Shown piece by piece: positions 8,195 through 16,710 of a DNA stretch of 64,000 nucleotides. Numbering within the stretch: position 1 is the first letter of the stretch; the number at the start of each line of letters is the position of its first letter. The stretch comes from an uncultured Porphyromonadaceae bacterium (GTDB taxonomy: Bacteria; Bacteroidota; Bacteroidia; Bacteroidales; UBA11471), in NCBI GenBank assembly GCA_900547555.1, contig URHG01000003.1, forward strand, positions 1 to 64,000. Direction: 5' to 3'. The notes beneath the pieces were generated by a model. The model was not told the DNA's origin, made no database searches, and saw only the letters and a list, made by a program, of their open reading frames with translations. A program made the translations under genes and the position numbers.

Positions 8195-9028
8195 TCACTC
8201 TGCCGACGCATCGGGAATGTCTTGTCTCAAATCGGGGTGAAGGTAAACGGCATGTATTTTACGTTTGTTCTTGGGGGGGATCGTCATATAGTCCCGATAC
8301 AAATCCCGAAGGTAAGCATCAGGATCGGCCGGTGCACTGAATTTTTTCCCTTCAAACATAATTTCGGAAAGCGGAAAAACGGAATCTTTCCGATGTCTTG
8401 TCCCGTACCAGTTTTGAATTACAATATTGGCAATAAACGTTTTCTTCGGGAAAAAGAACTTTAAAATAGCCCATAGCCCCCTATAAAGAAGATATTTGGC
8501 CCCGAAATAGAAAAATTCCGCAAAAGAACGAAGCGAATAGTAATGCGCCCTATGCAAGATAAGATGCGCAATGGAAACACCATGCCCCAACCGCTTCACC
8601 CACGACTTGGGCATCGACGGGCATGGCACAAAAGGAAATATATCGATAAAAAGACCTTTTTCGTAATCGGACTTGAAAAAATCGGTATCTTCGATATAAA
8701 GAGAATTCCTATCGCGTATTTTCACGACAGAACTTTTGTGAGCGGGATCGCTACGGCGTGTCTGTAAAAAAAGAGTTTCGGACAACTCTGTCGGAGCGAT
8801 TTTTTCAAAACGTTCCAAATCAGACGCCGTCATGCCTATATCGATATCGTCGTCCCAAGGAATAAACCCGCCATGACGCACAGCACCTAGCAAACTACCA
8901 CCATCGAGCCAATAACCGATACCGTGTTTTTTACATATACGATCGACCTCTTCGAGTATCGAAAGCTGCTTCAACTGGCAGGCACGCAAATGGCCGGCCA
9001 CATAAGCCGAAAGATTGGAATTACTCAT
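8195..9028 (-). CDS. LicD/fukutin-family phosphotransferase
   Basis: A 277-residue protein with the LicD signature: YWLDGGSLLGAVRHGGF (39-55) followed by the metal-binding IPWDDDIDIGM (56-66). LicD-family enzymes transfer phosphocholine or, in the eukaryotic relatives fukutin and FKRP, ribitol 5-phosphate from CDP-activated donors to glycans. The gene overlaps the 3' end of the IspD-SDR gene by 8 bp, so the two are probably translated together, which makes a CDP-ribitol-type donor more likely than CDP-choline (inference). Basic segments near 125-180 with aromatic and hydrophobic runs suggest membrane association. Confidence 0.85.
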   Translation of the reverse strand: MSNSNLSAYVAGHLRACQLKQLSILEEVDRICKKHGIGYWLDGGSLLGAVRHGGFIPWDDDIDIGMTASDLERFEKIAPTELSETLFLQTRRSDPAHKSSVVKIRDRNSLYIEDTDFFKSDYEKGLFIDIFPFVPCPSMPKSWVKRLGHGVSIAHLILHRAHYYSLRSFAEFFYFGAKYLLYRGLWAILKFFFPKKTFIANIVIQNWYGTRHRKDSVFPLSEIMFEGKKFSAPADPDAYLRDLYRDYMTIPPKNKRKIHAVYLHPDLRQDIPDASAE

Positions 9029-10391
9029 ATTCGTTCTTTTTCACATCGATAACCTGCCCCGTAAAATCGGAGAGCAAAGATTGCACGGTAACTTCGGCGA
9101 CTTTTTCAGAGGGCAGCAATGTATCGTCGGGTTCGATACCGAAATTGTGGATTCGCATAGGCGTCTTCGTACGTTCGGGATTAATGCAATTCACACTTAT
9201 ACCGAACGGTTCCCATTCCTGAGCAATCGCCTGCACGAAGTTCACGATAGCGGCTTTGGTCGACGAATAAATGCTGTAAAAGGCCCTGCCCCGCGTATAT
9301 GAACTGGAAGTAAAAAACAGCAATTTACCTTTACTCTCTTTCAGGTAGGGATAAGACGCCACAGCCACGTTTACCGTTCCCATATAATTGGTATTCACCG
9401 CCTCGCATATCGTGCGGTAATCGCAACTCACAAGAGGTTGCTTATTCAGCAATCCCGCAGTATTGATGACATAATCGATACGACCTGCCTCAGAAAAAAC
9501 ATCTTCGAGTACCCGGGTTACCGTATCTTTGTCGCCGACATCGACACCGCCTTGCGTACGGGAAAAACTATAAACGAGAACCTGATGCGCCTGCAATATT
9601 TTTACCACGTCGGCACCGATTCCATAACTGCCGCCGAAAACGACGGCAACTTTTCCCTCCAACGATTTACCGTCGATAGGGTCATGTCCGAGCTCGCTCT
9701 TACGCAGCTGAAAAAACTTATCGAGCAAATAGGTGTCTTCTCTGTAGGTCAACTTCATATTGCTTTCCTCCCCCATTACCACATACACAGGTACAGCGGG
9801 CAGATATTTCACGACAACACCGCAATCGTCGGTAACCTTGAATGCCGGGTCTTTCAATGCTATATCGTAAGCCTCCCGTATCGTTTCGAGGCGGAATGCC
9901 TGCGGCGTCTGTCCGCGCCTCAACCGGCTGCGGTCGGGAATAGATTCGATAAAATCTCCGTCGGTCTGTATAATGGTATCGGTCGCCGGCATCGCCACAT
10001 CGATGGCTTCGTAATCGGCAAGAGCATCGATGACATCGTTGAGAATGCGCTGACTTACAAGCGGCCGCACAGCATCGTGAAAAATAAGATTCGCTTCGCA
10101 GCCCTCATACGCCCGAATAGCCGAGAGACTCGAATGATAGCGTTCCTCGCCCCCTTTGAGTATTTTACGTACTTTTTTCCAACCGTTTTTTATGATTATC
10201 GACTCAAAATCGGCAATATAGAAAGGATTAGACACGATGGCAATCTCATCGATGCGGGGATTATGTTCGAAAACGTCGACCGTATGTTCGACCACCATCT
10301 TACCGGCGACCTTAAAAAACTGTTTGGGCGTAGACAATCCCAAACGGCTACCGACGCCTCCGGCCAATATCACAGCTATATTTTTTCTCAT
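9021..10391 (-). CDS. IspD-like cytidylyltransferase fused to SDR (probable CDP-ribitol synthase)
   Basis: A 456-residue bifunctional protein. Residues 1-225 are an IspD/TarI-type cytidylyltransferase: VILAGGVGSRLGLSTPKQF at 7-25, HDAVRP at 105-110, RGQTPQAF at 159-166. Residues 245-450 are a short-chain dehydrogenase with GGSYGIG (253-259), NTAG (310-313), serine at about 362-364, and catalytic Tyr375/Lys379. This is the layout of Haemophilus Bcs1/Acs1, which reduces ribulose 5-phosphate and couples ribitol 5-phosphate to CTP. It is unlikely to be the MEP-pathway IspD because of the fusion and the capsule-type context. It lies between the GT2 gene and licD. Substrate assignment is inference. 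Confidence 0.85.
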   Translation of the reverse strand: MRKNIAVILAGGVGSRLGLSTPKQFFKVAGKMVVEHTVDVFEHNPRIDEIAIVSNPFYIADFESIIIKNGWKKVRKILKGGEERYHSSLSAIRAYEGCEANLIFHDAVRPLVSQRILNDVIDALADYEAIDVAMPATDTIIQTDGDFIESIPDRSRLRRGQTPQAFRLETIREAYDIALKDPAFKVTDDCGVVVKYLPAVPVYVVMGEESNMKLTYREDTYLLDKFFQLRKSELGHDPIDGKSLEGKVAVVFGGSYGIGADVVKILQAHQVLVYSFSRTQGGVDVGDKDTVTRVLEDVFSEAGRIDYVINTAGLLNKQPLVSCDYRTICEAVNTNYMGTVNVAVASYPYLKESKGKLLFFTSSSYTRGRAFYSIYSSTKAAIVNFVQAIAQEWEPFGISVNCINPERTKTPMRIHNFGIEPDDTLLPSEKVAEVTVQSLLSDFTGQVIDVKKNEYE

Positions 10392-10517
10392 GGTACAGAG
10401 ATTATATGTGTGTACAAAAATAACGATTTAATATCTTCCTTCCATAAATGTGCTTCCGAATTTCTCCCCGACACACCATACCTTTTTCCCTATTTTCCAT
10501 ACGCTGATACCCTCCGC

Positions 10518-11510
10518 TCAATCGTACCGGGAGGTACTGAGAAACCTGAAATAATCGCTGCACGAAATCGGGAAATAAAATCCCCGCAAATAATCTATTA
10601 AAGTTTTTTTGCAACGGGGGGGGGTATATAACAAATATTCACAATTTCGCATACAGAAGAGTTGCAAGCGAAAAAAATCGAAACGAGCATGGCTTGTCTG
10701 CAAACGCAGCATGTACAAGGCTTTCTGCAATACAGGCTCTTTCGAATCGACTTGTGAAAGAAATATTTCAGCGGCCGAGAGACGCAAGCGGATCGTTTCT
10801 TTCAATTCTCCATGCAAGCGCCACGTGCGACGCAGCCAGTGAAAGACGTTCCCGACACTCTTACGGTTATTTGTCGGTACGATATAGGTATAGGCCGAGA
10901 CATGGCGGCGATGTCTCGAAAGGACTTCGCCGAGAAACACGATACTGTCGAAAGCGGCAGCCGTCAGCGCCAGAATGACATCGTAACAACGATATGCGGC
11001 AATGGGTGCGGGATCGGGCATAAGCGAAAGCAACCGACGGGAAAAGACAGTCGAGTGTCCCGGGAAAATACCGACGTAAATCATACGCAACAGACTGCAA
11101 TTCGGGACTCTCGAATCGAACGCATACTCCTTACCATCGCCGTAAAAAGGTTGCGAAAAGCTGGCACACACGAGCTTATCGCCGATAGCCTGCATCTGAC
11201 GCTCTATCTTATGGGGTTCCCAAACATCGTCTTGGTCGGCAATAGCGATATAGTCGCCAGATGCTTTACTCAACGCGTCGAAAAAATTACCGTTCACACC
11301 TTTCCTCTCATCGTTGCATACGGGACGGATATGCGGATATTGCCGCGCATACTCACACACGATTTCAAATGTACGGTCGGTCGAACAGTCGTCCTGTATA
11401 ATGATCTCCTCGACGGGATAGGTTTGGGCCACAATCGAATCGAGCTGTTCACGTATAAACGACTCGCCGTTGCAAGTGCACATGACAATGGAGACCGTGT
11501 TTCTTTTCAT
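10518..11510 (-). CDS. Family 2 glycosyltransferase with C9 tract
   Basis: A 330-residue inverting GT2. The GT-A fold starts SIVMCTCNGESFIREQLDSI, with IIQDDCSTD (38-45) and the metal-binding IADQDDVW (90-97). The C-terminus as encoded ends in 35 residues read after a run of nine C (10616-10624). With ten C, reading would continue to a stop at 10402, giving a C-terminus with FPDFVQRLF and YLPVRLSGGYQRM. That ending looks more like normal GT2 tails and would end 10 bp before the next gene, so the present frame is probably the shifted (off or altered) form. It lies between the flippase (12 bp) and the IspD-SDR gene. Confidence 0.85.
   Translation of the reverse strand: MKRNTVSIVMCTCNGESFIREQLDSIVAQTYPVEEIIIQDDCSTDRTFEIVCEYARQYPHIRPVCNDERKGVNGNFFDALSKASGDYIAIADQDDVWEPHKIERQMQAIGDKLVCASFSQPFYGDGKEYAFDSRVPNCSLLRMIYVGIFPGHSTVFSRRLLSLMPDPAPIAAYRCYDVILALTAAAFDSIVFLGEVLSRHRRHVSAYTYIVPTNNRKSVGNVFHWLRRTWRLHGELKETIRLRLSAAEIFLSQVDSKEPVLQKALYMLRLQTSHARFDFFRLQLFCMRNCEYLLYTPPRCKKTLIDYLRGFYFPISCSDYFRFLSTSRYD
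10616..10624 (-). repeat. C9 homopolymer, probable slippage switch
   Basis: Nine consecutive C on the coding strand of the GT2 gene at codon about 296, followed six bases on by a run of seven A. Poly-C tracts in surface-glycan genes are classical slipped-strand contingency sites. Adding one C changes the protein from 330 to about 369 residues. Confidence 0.7.
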
Positions 11511-11522
11511 ATCAAAATACGA

Positions 11523-12977
11523 TTACTGGCCATGACGGACAGAACGCCGTCTCAAAAATTCGATACTCTCACGCAACACCTTGGCCCGGCACACCCACAT
11601 CATCGCCGTATATATAACGGCAGCTGTTACCACCTTTGCGGCCAACAACAGGTAAATATTCGGAATTTCCCGTGTTATATAATAGGTCGTCGCCATCGTT
11701 GCTCCTGCGATGAGGGCAAAAGGAAGCACATCTCTCAGCAGGTCGAGAAAACGCAAATCGAGCTGCTTGCGGGCAAACAGATACCATACCCCCAGCCAAG
11801 CCATATTCACTGCAACGAAAGCCACAATCATGTTTTCGATTCCATAGGGGGCCATCAATACCAACACAACGATTTGCAGCAGACACAATATAATGGTATT
11901 CCACATGTATATGTAGGATTTCCCGCTGCTGATGACAAGATTGGAAAATAATCCCTGCACCGGGACGAATGCTCCCCATACACACAATATCTGCATCATA
12001 GGTACGCTGGCGAGCCATTTCTCGGTAACGCATACGACAATCAGTTCCCGGGCAATGAAAGCAAGCCCCAGCATCAGCGGAAAAGAGACAAAAGCCGTAA
12101 AACGCAACATTTTACGGAAAACGGCCAACTGACGGGCTCTATCATCGGCTACTTGTGAAAGAACCGGTTGGGCCACCCCTACAATCATTCCGTTGATTGT
12201 ATTATACCCCATCATGTTCCACTTGGCCGCCTGCGTATAATATCCGACTTGGGCCGCAGAAAAAAGCCGTCCCAAAAGGACCGAAAAAATATTGTTGTTG
12301 ATATGTATGAAAATATTAGTCGCCAACACCCGACTGCTGAAACCGAACATCTCCCTCAACGGCCGGAAATCGACATGAAAAGACGGACGCCACGGCGTAA
12401 GTATCCAATAACACATCGAAGACACCAAAACATAAGTTACACTCTGCAAAGCGATTCCCCAGTAAGCCAGTCCGTTATAAGCAGCGGTTACGCCTATCGT
12501 CCCCGAAACCGCCAATGCCGACAACTGCGCTATCGTCCTCTTCTTCACCATGAGATTTCTGAACAGGTATGCGCTATGGGCCGTTGTCGTACTCGACAAG
12601 ACAAAGCAAAGGAAAATAAATCGCGAAAGAGGAATGAGTTTCGGTTCGTCGTAAAAACGGGCTATAAGGGGGGCACAGAAAAAAAGCAGGACATACACCG
12701 AGGCCGAAACCAATATGCTGAACCAAAAAACGGCGTTATAGTCATTCGACGTTACGTCCCGACGATTGGTTATCGCCGAGATAAAACCGCTTTCTTGTAA
12801 CGAGCCGGCTATCAAAGTAAAAATCGTGAGCATACCCACCAGACCGTAATCGGATGGAGAGAGCAAACGGGCCAAAAAGATACCGAAGAAAAGATTCAAC
12901 AACTGCTGCATACCGTTGCTGAACCCGCCCCAAAACAGCCCTTTTGCCGTTTTCTCTTTCAATGACGATTCTTCCAT
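11523..12977 (-). CDS. Wzx-type polysaccharide flippase
   Basis: A 484-residue membrane protein with about 12-14 hydrophobic helices and the N-terminal pattern KTAKGLFWGGFSNGMQQLLN typical of RfbX/Wzx (MATE-like) exporters, which flip undecaprenyl-linked repeat units across the inner membrane. ATG 12977 (MEESSLKEKT) is chosen over an upstream start at 13127. The intervening 50 residues are not membrane-protein-like and the family begins at this KTA motif. It is the first gene of the leftward block flippase, GT2, IspD-SDR, licD. Confidence 0.88.
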   Translation of the reverse strand: MEESSLKEKTAKGLFWGGFSNGMQQLLNLFFGIFLARLLSPSDYGLVGMLTIFTLIAGSLQESGFISAITNRRDVTSNDYNAVFWFSILVSASVYVLLFFCAPLIARFYDEPKLIPLSRFIFLCFVLSSTTTAHSAYLFRNLMVKKRTIAQLSALAVSGTIGVTAAYNGLAYWGIALQSVTYVLVSSMCYWILTPWRPSFHVDFRPLREMFGFSSRVLATNIFIHINNNIFSVLLGRLFSAAQVGYYTQAAKWNMMGYNTINGMIVGVAQPVLSQVADDRARQLAVFRKMLRFTAFVSFPLMLGLAFIARELIVVCVTEKWLASVPMMQILCVWGAFVPVQGLFSNLVISSGKSYIYMWNTIILCLLQIVVLVLMAPYGIENMIVAFVAVNMAWLGVWYLFARKQLDLRFLDLLRDVLPFALIAGATMATTYYITREIPNIYLLLAAKVVTAAVIYTAMMWVCRAKVLRESIEFLRRRSVRHGQ

Positions 12978-13144
12978 ACTTTCATGTCCATGAAGAAAAC
13001 AGTCGGCAGAAATCATCTCAACGTATTTTCCACCGATTACTATACAGACGTTCAAAGATAAGGCTATTTTGTCTATAATACAAAACGGGACGACGAGATT
13101 TTCTGACGGAACGGTATTTCTTCCCAATGGAACCGCCTACGACA

Positions 13145-13639
13145 CTAACACCGGATTTCCCGCTGAAAAGCAAGCCGTTCCGTACCGTTTGCCACACGGA
13201 TAATACCGCAAAACACAAAATCGTATTTTTGTAAAAACCGTTGCAATATTTTATTGTCGGCATGTGTATCGACTCTGATATTATTCTGCCGGGCAAGACA
13301 CCAACGGAAACAGGTATCGGCAACACCCCGACAAGTACCGTCGGAAGCCAATCGGTGTATCGTCGCATAAGGATGATCGTTGAGCCAACTACCGTTACGA
13401 ATTTCTTTATAATTAGGATCTTCGCCCACGATAAAAGCAAATGTCCCCACAACATGCCCAGCATCATCTACTACACAATAGCAATCACCGTTCTTTATAT
13501 CGGCCATTATCCGGTCGGGTGCAGGATAACCGTCGATCCACTGCGCCGGATTACCGGACTCTTTCATAAACAAACGAGCCTTGTCAAAAATACGTTCCAA
13601 CGTGCCCAAGTCCTTTTCTACCGCTTTCCTTACTTTCAT
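13145..13639 (-). CDS. GNAT family N-acetyltransferase
   Basis: A 164-residue single-domain GNAT: helix 1-2 region VEKDLGTLERIFDKARLFM, the central strand HVVGTFAFIVGEDPNY, and the acetyl-CoA loop at ASDGTCRGVADTCFRW, where the usual Q/RxxGxG/A is degenerate. The late strand has KYDFVFCGIIRV. The substrate is unknown. A -7 box TACATTTG on the minus strand lies at 13663-13670. It is separated from the flippase by 167 bp and may be unrelated to the polysaccharide genes. Confidence 0.8.
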   Translation of the reverse strand: MKVRKAVEKDLGTLERIFDKARLFMKESGNPAQWIDGYPAPDRIMADIKNGDCYCVVDDAGHVVGTFAFIVGEDPNYKEIRNGSWLNDHPYATIHRLASDGTCRGVADTCFRWCLARQNNIRVDTHADNKILQRFLQKYDFVFCGIIRVANGTERLAFQREIRC

Positions 13640-13722
13640 TCGTTACTCCGGATAATTTTCTGCAAATGTAAATAATCCAGCGCAAAATGCAGAGACTATC
13701 TACCGATCGAAATATAACAAAA

Positions 13723-13754
13723 TTTTCTATTCCCATTTTTTTACATTAGATTTG
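13723..13754 (+). promoter_or_regulatory. Promoter of the DUF1593-esterase operon
   Basis: -7 box TAGATTTG (13747-13754) with TTTT (13723-13726, one mismatch to TTTG) 20 bp upstream. The leader before ATG 13787 would be about 25 nt. Confidence 0.6.
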
Positions 13755-13786
13755 CAAATTATCAATAACAAAATCTTCTTAATTCT

Positions 13787-15082
13787 ATGAAACACACATT
13801 TTCGGACAAAAAAATTTTTTTTGCCGTTCTATGTATTTTCTGTTCTTCGGCTGTTTTTTCCCAACAGCCGATTCCTGAAAAGCCCCGTATTCTCATCAGT
13901 ACCGACATCGGAGGAACCGACCCCGACGACAACCAGTCGATAGCTCATTACCTGATGTATAGCGACCTGTTCGATACAGAGGGTCTCGTATCTTCACCCT
14001 CTTACGGGACCGGCAGCAAAGCCGAACTGTTGAGAATGATCGACCTTTACGAAAAAGACTTTCCTCAACTGAAAAAGCACAATAAAAATCTCGCTACCCC
14101 CAAGTACCTTCGTTCCATCTGCAAACAAGGACGCCGGGGTGCCGCCCCCTACTGCGGATATATGACACCGACCGAAGGCTCGGAATGGATCGTCAAATGT
14201 GCCCGAAAAAAGAGCGACCGACCATTATGGATACTTGTGTGGGGCGGTCTCGACGATGTAGCCCAAGCCCTGCACGATGCACCCGATATACAGAATAAGA
14301 TACGGGTTTACTGGATAGGCGGTCCCAATAAAAAATGGAGTACAAACAGCTACGCCTATATCGTCGAAAATTTTCCCAACCTATGGATTATCGAAAACAA
14401 CGCCGCCTACCGGGGCTTCATCGGAAACAAAAAAATCGCCGACCGCTATAATGGCAATTACTACGATACCTATATCAAAGGCGCAGGCCATTTAGGAGCT
14501 GACTACATCAATTATTACAAGGGACAATCGAAGCTGGGCGATACGCCTTCTCTCCTATATATGATGGACGGCGACCCGAACGACCCCTATAAAGAATCAT
14601 GGGGTGGCAGTTTCGCACGCTTGCCTTACAGTTCCCGCGTCGTAATCGACCGGCCGGCAACCGCACAAGACACAGTACCGGTCTACTCGATCATCGAATT
14701 CCGCATAAAAGGTCCGGTTACAGACATTCCTGCCGACTCGATCTGCTTCACCCTCACCATCGGAAAACAAAACTGGGGCGGATACCATTTGGGCAACGGT
14801 ATGTACGCTGTAAGACATACAACCTACTATTTAGGGACCCTGCCTTATACCATTGTTTCGGACATTCCGGGTTTCCCGGCTCAGAAAGGCGAAATCACCA
14901 TCGAAAACGTATGGCCGGGGAAAAAACGGGCGACCGACTATCCAGTTGGTAAAAACTGGTTTACCGATCGCGGAGACAAGAATCTCATAGAAAAAGATTG
15001 CTTGGGTAGTAAAACCGTATCGAAATGGAGAAACGATGCCATGGAAGACTGGGGTAAACGCTGGTCATGGCTGAAAAAATAA
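13787..15082 (+). CDS. Secreted DUF1593 nucleoside-hydrolase-like protein
   Basis: A 431-residue protein with a signal peptide (hydrophobic 10-24, cleavage near SAVFS-Q). The DUF1593 domain begins RILISTDIGGTDPDDNQS. Asp40, Asp45, Asp47 and Asp48 resemble the calcium/ribose-binding aspartates of nucleoside hydrolases. LWILVWGGLDDVAQAL (about 145-160) is a second conserved block. The C-terminal 130 residues look like a beta-sandwich. The family occurs in polysaccharide utilisation loci, where a role in glycan or glycoside hydrolysis is presumed but not proven. It is followed at 29 bp by the esterase gene. Confidence 0.85.
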   Translation: MKHTFSDKKIFFAVLCIFCSSAVFSQQPIPEKPRILISTDIGGTDPDDNQSIAHYLMYSDLFDTEGLVSSPSYGTGSKAELLRMIDLYEKDFPQLKKHNKNLATPKYLRSICKQGRRGAAPYCGYMTPTEGSEWIVKCARKKSDRPLWILVWGGLDDVAQALHDAPDIQNKIRVYWIGGPNKKWSTNSYAYIVENFPNLWIIENNAAYRGFIGNKKIADRYNGNYYDTYIKGAGHLGADYINYYKGQSKLGDTPSLLYMMDGDPNDPYKESWGGSFARLPYSSRVVIDRPATAQDTVPVYSIIEFRIKGPVTDIPADSICFTLTIGKQNWGGYHLGNGMYAVRHTTYYLGTLPYTIVSDIPGFPAQKGEITIENVWPGKKRATDYPVGKNWFTDRGDKNLIEKDCLGSKTVSKWRNDAMEDWGKRWSWLKK

Positions 15083-15111
15083 AATTCATCTACTCAAATA
15101 TTCATTCCGAT

Positions 15112-16629
15112 ATGAAAAAACTACTGTTCGTAGCATTGGCCCTATCGTACATTCTCCTGCCGACCGAGGCCAAAAAGAAAGTGCGTGTACATACCATCGG
15201 AGATTCTACGATGGCCGATTACGCCGAAAATACCACCCGCACCCGAGGCTGGGGAGAAATGTTCCAAGAGTTCTTTTCCGACGATGTGGAAGTCATGAAC
15301 TATGCCCGGGGTGGACGCAGTACCCGCTCGTTTATCAACGAAGGTCTTTGGGACAAGGTCAAAGCCAATATCCGAAAAGGCGACTACGTACTCATACAAT
15401 TCGCCCACAACGATGAGAAAGGTGGCGGTACATACAGCGACGACGGACGGGGAACCGACCCGTGGGGACACTATAAAGCCAATCTGGAAAGATATGTGAA
15501 TGAAACCCGGGAATTGGGCGGGAATCCGATTCTCGTTACCCCTATCGTGCGCCGTTACTTTATGAAAGACGGGACGATCAGTGCCAAAGGTTGCCACAAT
15601 TTGAGCGCATCGCCGGCCGACTCGACGCTCGACTATGTATTTGTCATGAAACAGGTAGCCCGTAATATGGACGTACCTCTTATCGACCATACCGCCCTGA
15701 CAAAATCTTTCGTCGAAAAACTGGGCGAGAAAAAGACGGTCGCCCTCATCTATGTGCCCACAGACGGTACTCATACCCAAGCGACCGGTGCAGCCCTTTA
15801 CGCACAAATGGTGGCCAAAGAATTGCAGGAAATGGGAATCCTCAAACGTTCGGTACACCCGGAGACTCCGATCGTTCTGAATCCTGAATCCATCGATTTC
15901 AACACGTTATATGTAGGCGACGAAGCTCGTATCTGTTTCGATTTCGTCGGTCTCGCATTGCCCGGCCAAAGTGGAAAAGTAACCATCACCGCTCCCGAAG
16001 GCATGACTGTGGCATCGAGCCCGGAGGCTCCCAAAAGCCGCCAAATCGATATCGAATATTCAGACGGCAAATTGTGGAACCAATGTTTTTACCTCTATTT
16101 CAAGCCTACCCGACCGGGAAAAATCGATGACAACGTAACCATCGTCTGCGGAAAAATAAAACGCACACTACCCGTATATGCCGATTGTAAACAAATCAGC
16201 AAAGAGACCCCGAAAAAAATCACTGTCAAAAATCATACGTTGAAAGGCTTGGTGGAAGATGCTTCGGGCATTACGATAGAGAAAGGTACATGGCCGGCCG
16301 ACATCGACGAATCGGGTAGCCGTTACATCGAATTCTTCGTCAAAGGTCTGAAAAAGAGTGTTATTGTGAGACAAGTATCTTTCACCTTATCGGGAAAAGT
16401 CGCTTACCGCGTCGCCGCATCGAAAGGGAACGATTTCTATCCGAGAATCGACTTGGGCGAAAACCAACGGGCCGTCGAAGGCTCGCAACGAATCACATTG
16501 CCGGTAAATATGACGATAAAGCCAAATGAACGGCTGGGCATACGCATTTTCCCGTGGAGCACGGAAGCAACCGATTCTTTGCATTTCGACATCGAGGGAT
16601 TCACTTTGGAAGGCATGGAGATAGAATAA
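15112..16629 (+). CDS. Secreted SGNH esterase, rhamnogalacturonan acetylesterase-like (CE12)
   Basis: A 505-residue protein with signal peptide (1-20). Residues 22-240 form the SGNH hydrolase: block I IGDSTMADY with nucleophile Ser32, the oxyanion Gly in ARGGRSTRSF (65-74), block III FAHNDEK with Asn100, and the catalytic pair Asp218/His221 in TDGTHTQATG. This is the rhamnogalacturonan acetylesterase (CE12) pattern, removing acetyl groups from pectin. Residues 245-505 are extra beta-rich modules without an assignment. ATG 15112 is used because it starts the signal peptide; an upstream in-frame start at 15067 would overlap the previous gene. Confidence 0.88.
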   Translation: MKKLLFVALALSYILLPTEAKKKVRVHTIGDSTMADYAENTTRTRGWGEMFQEFFSDDVEVMNYARGGRSTRSFINEGLWDKVKANIRKGDYVLIQFAHNDEKGGGTYSDDGRGTDPWGHYKANLERYVNETRELGGNPILVTPIVRRYFMKDGTISAKGCHNLSASPADSTLDYVFVMKQVARNMDVPLIDHTALTKSFVEKLGEKKTVALIYVPTDGTHTQATGAALYAQMVAKELQEMGILKRSVHPETPIVLNPESIDFNTLYVGDEARICFDFVGLALPGQSGKVTITAPEGMTVASSPEAPKSRQIDIEYSDGKLWNQCFYLYFKPTRPGKIDDNVTIVCGKIKRTLPVYADCKQISKETPKKITVKNHTLKGLVEDASGITIEKGTWPADIDESGSRYIEFFVKGLKKSVIVRQVSFTLSGKVAYRVAASKGNDFYPRIDLGENQRAVEGSQRITLPVNMTIKPNERLGIRIFPWSTEATDSLHFDIEGFTLEGMEIE

Positions 16630-16649
16630 TAACCGTCTCTCACTCCTCA

Positions 16650-16696
16650 TTGCCAATAAAAAAGCCGCATGGATCATGCGGCTTTTTTATTGGCAA
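16650..16696. terminator. Bidirectional terminator between convergent genes
   Basis: A perfect 21-bp stem around the loop GGATC, with A6 on one side and T6 on the other of the GC-rich core GCCGCAT. It works in either direction and separates the rightward esterase gene from the leftward alpha-glucuronidase gene. Confidence 0.92.
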
Positions 16697-16710
16697 ATCT
16701 CCATGTGCGG

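Noticed and set aside
9021..10391. Housekeeping ispD of the MEP isoprenoid pathway
   Set aside because: The cytidylyltransferase is fused to an SDR domain and sits in a glycan operon next to licD; this is the CDP-polyol synthase layout.
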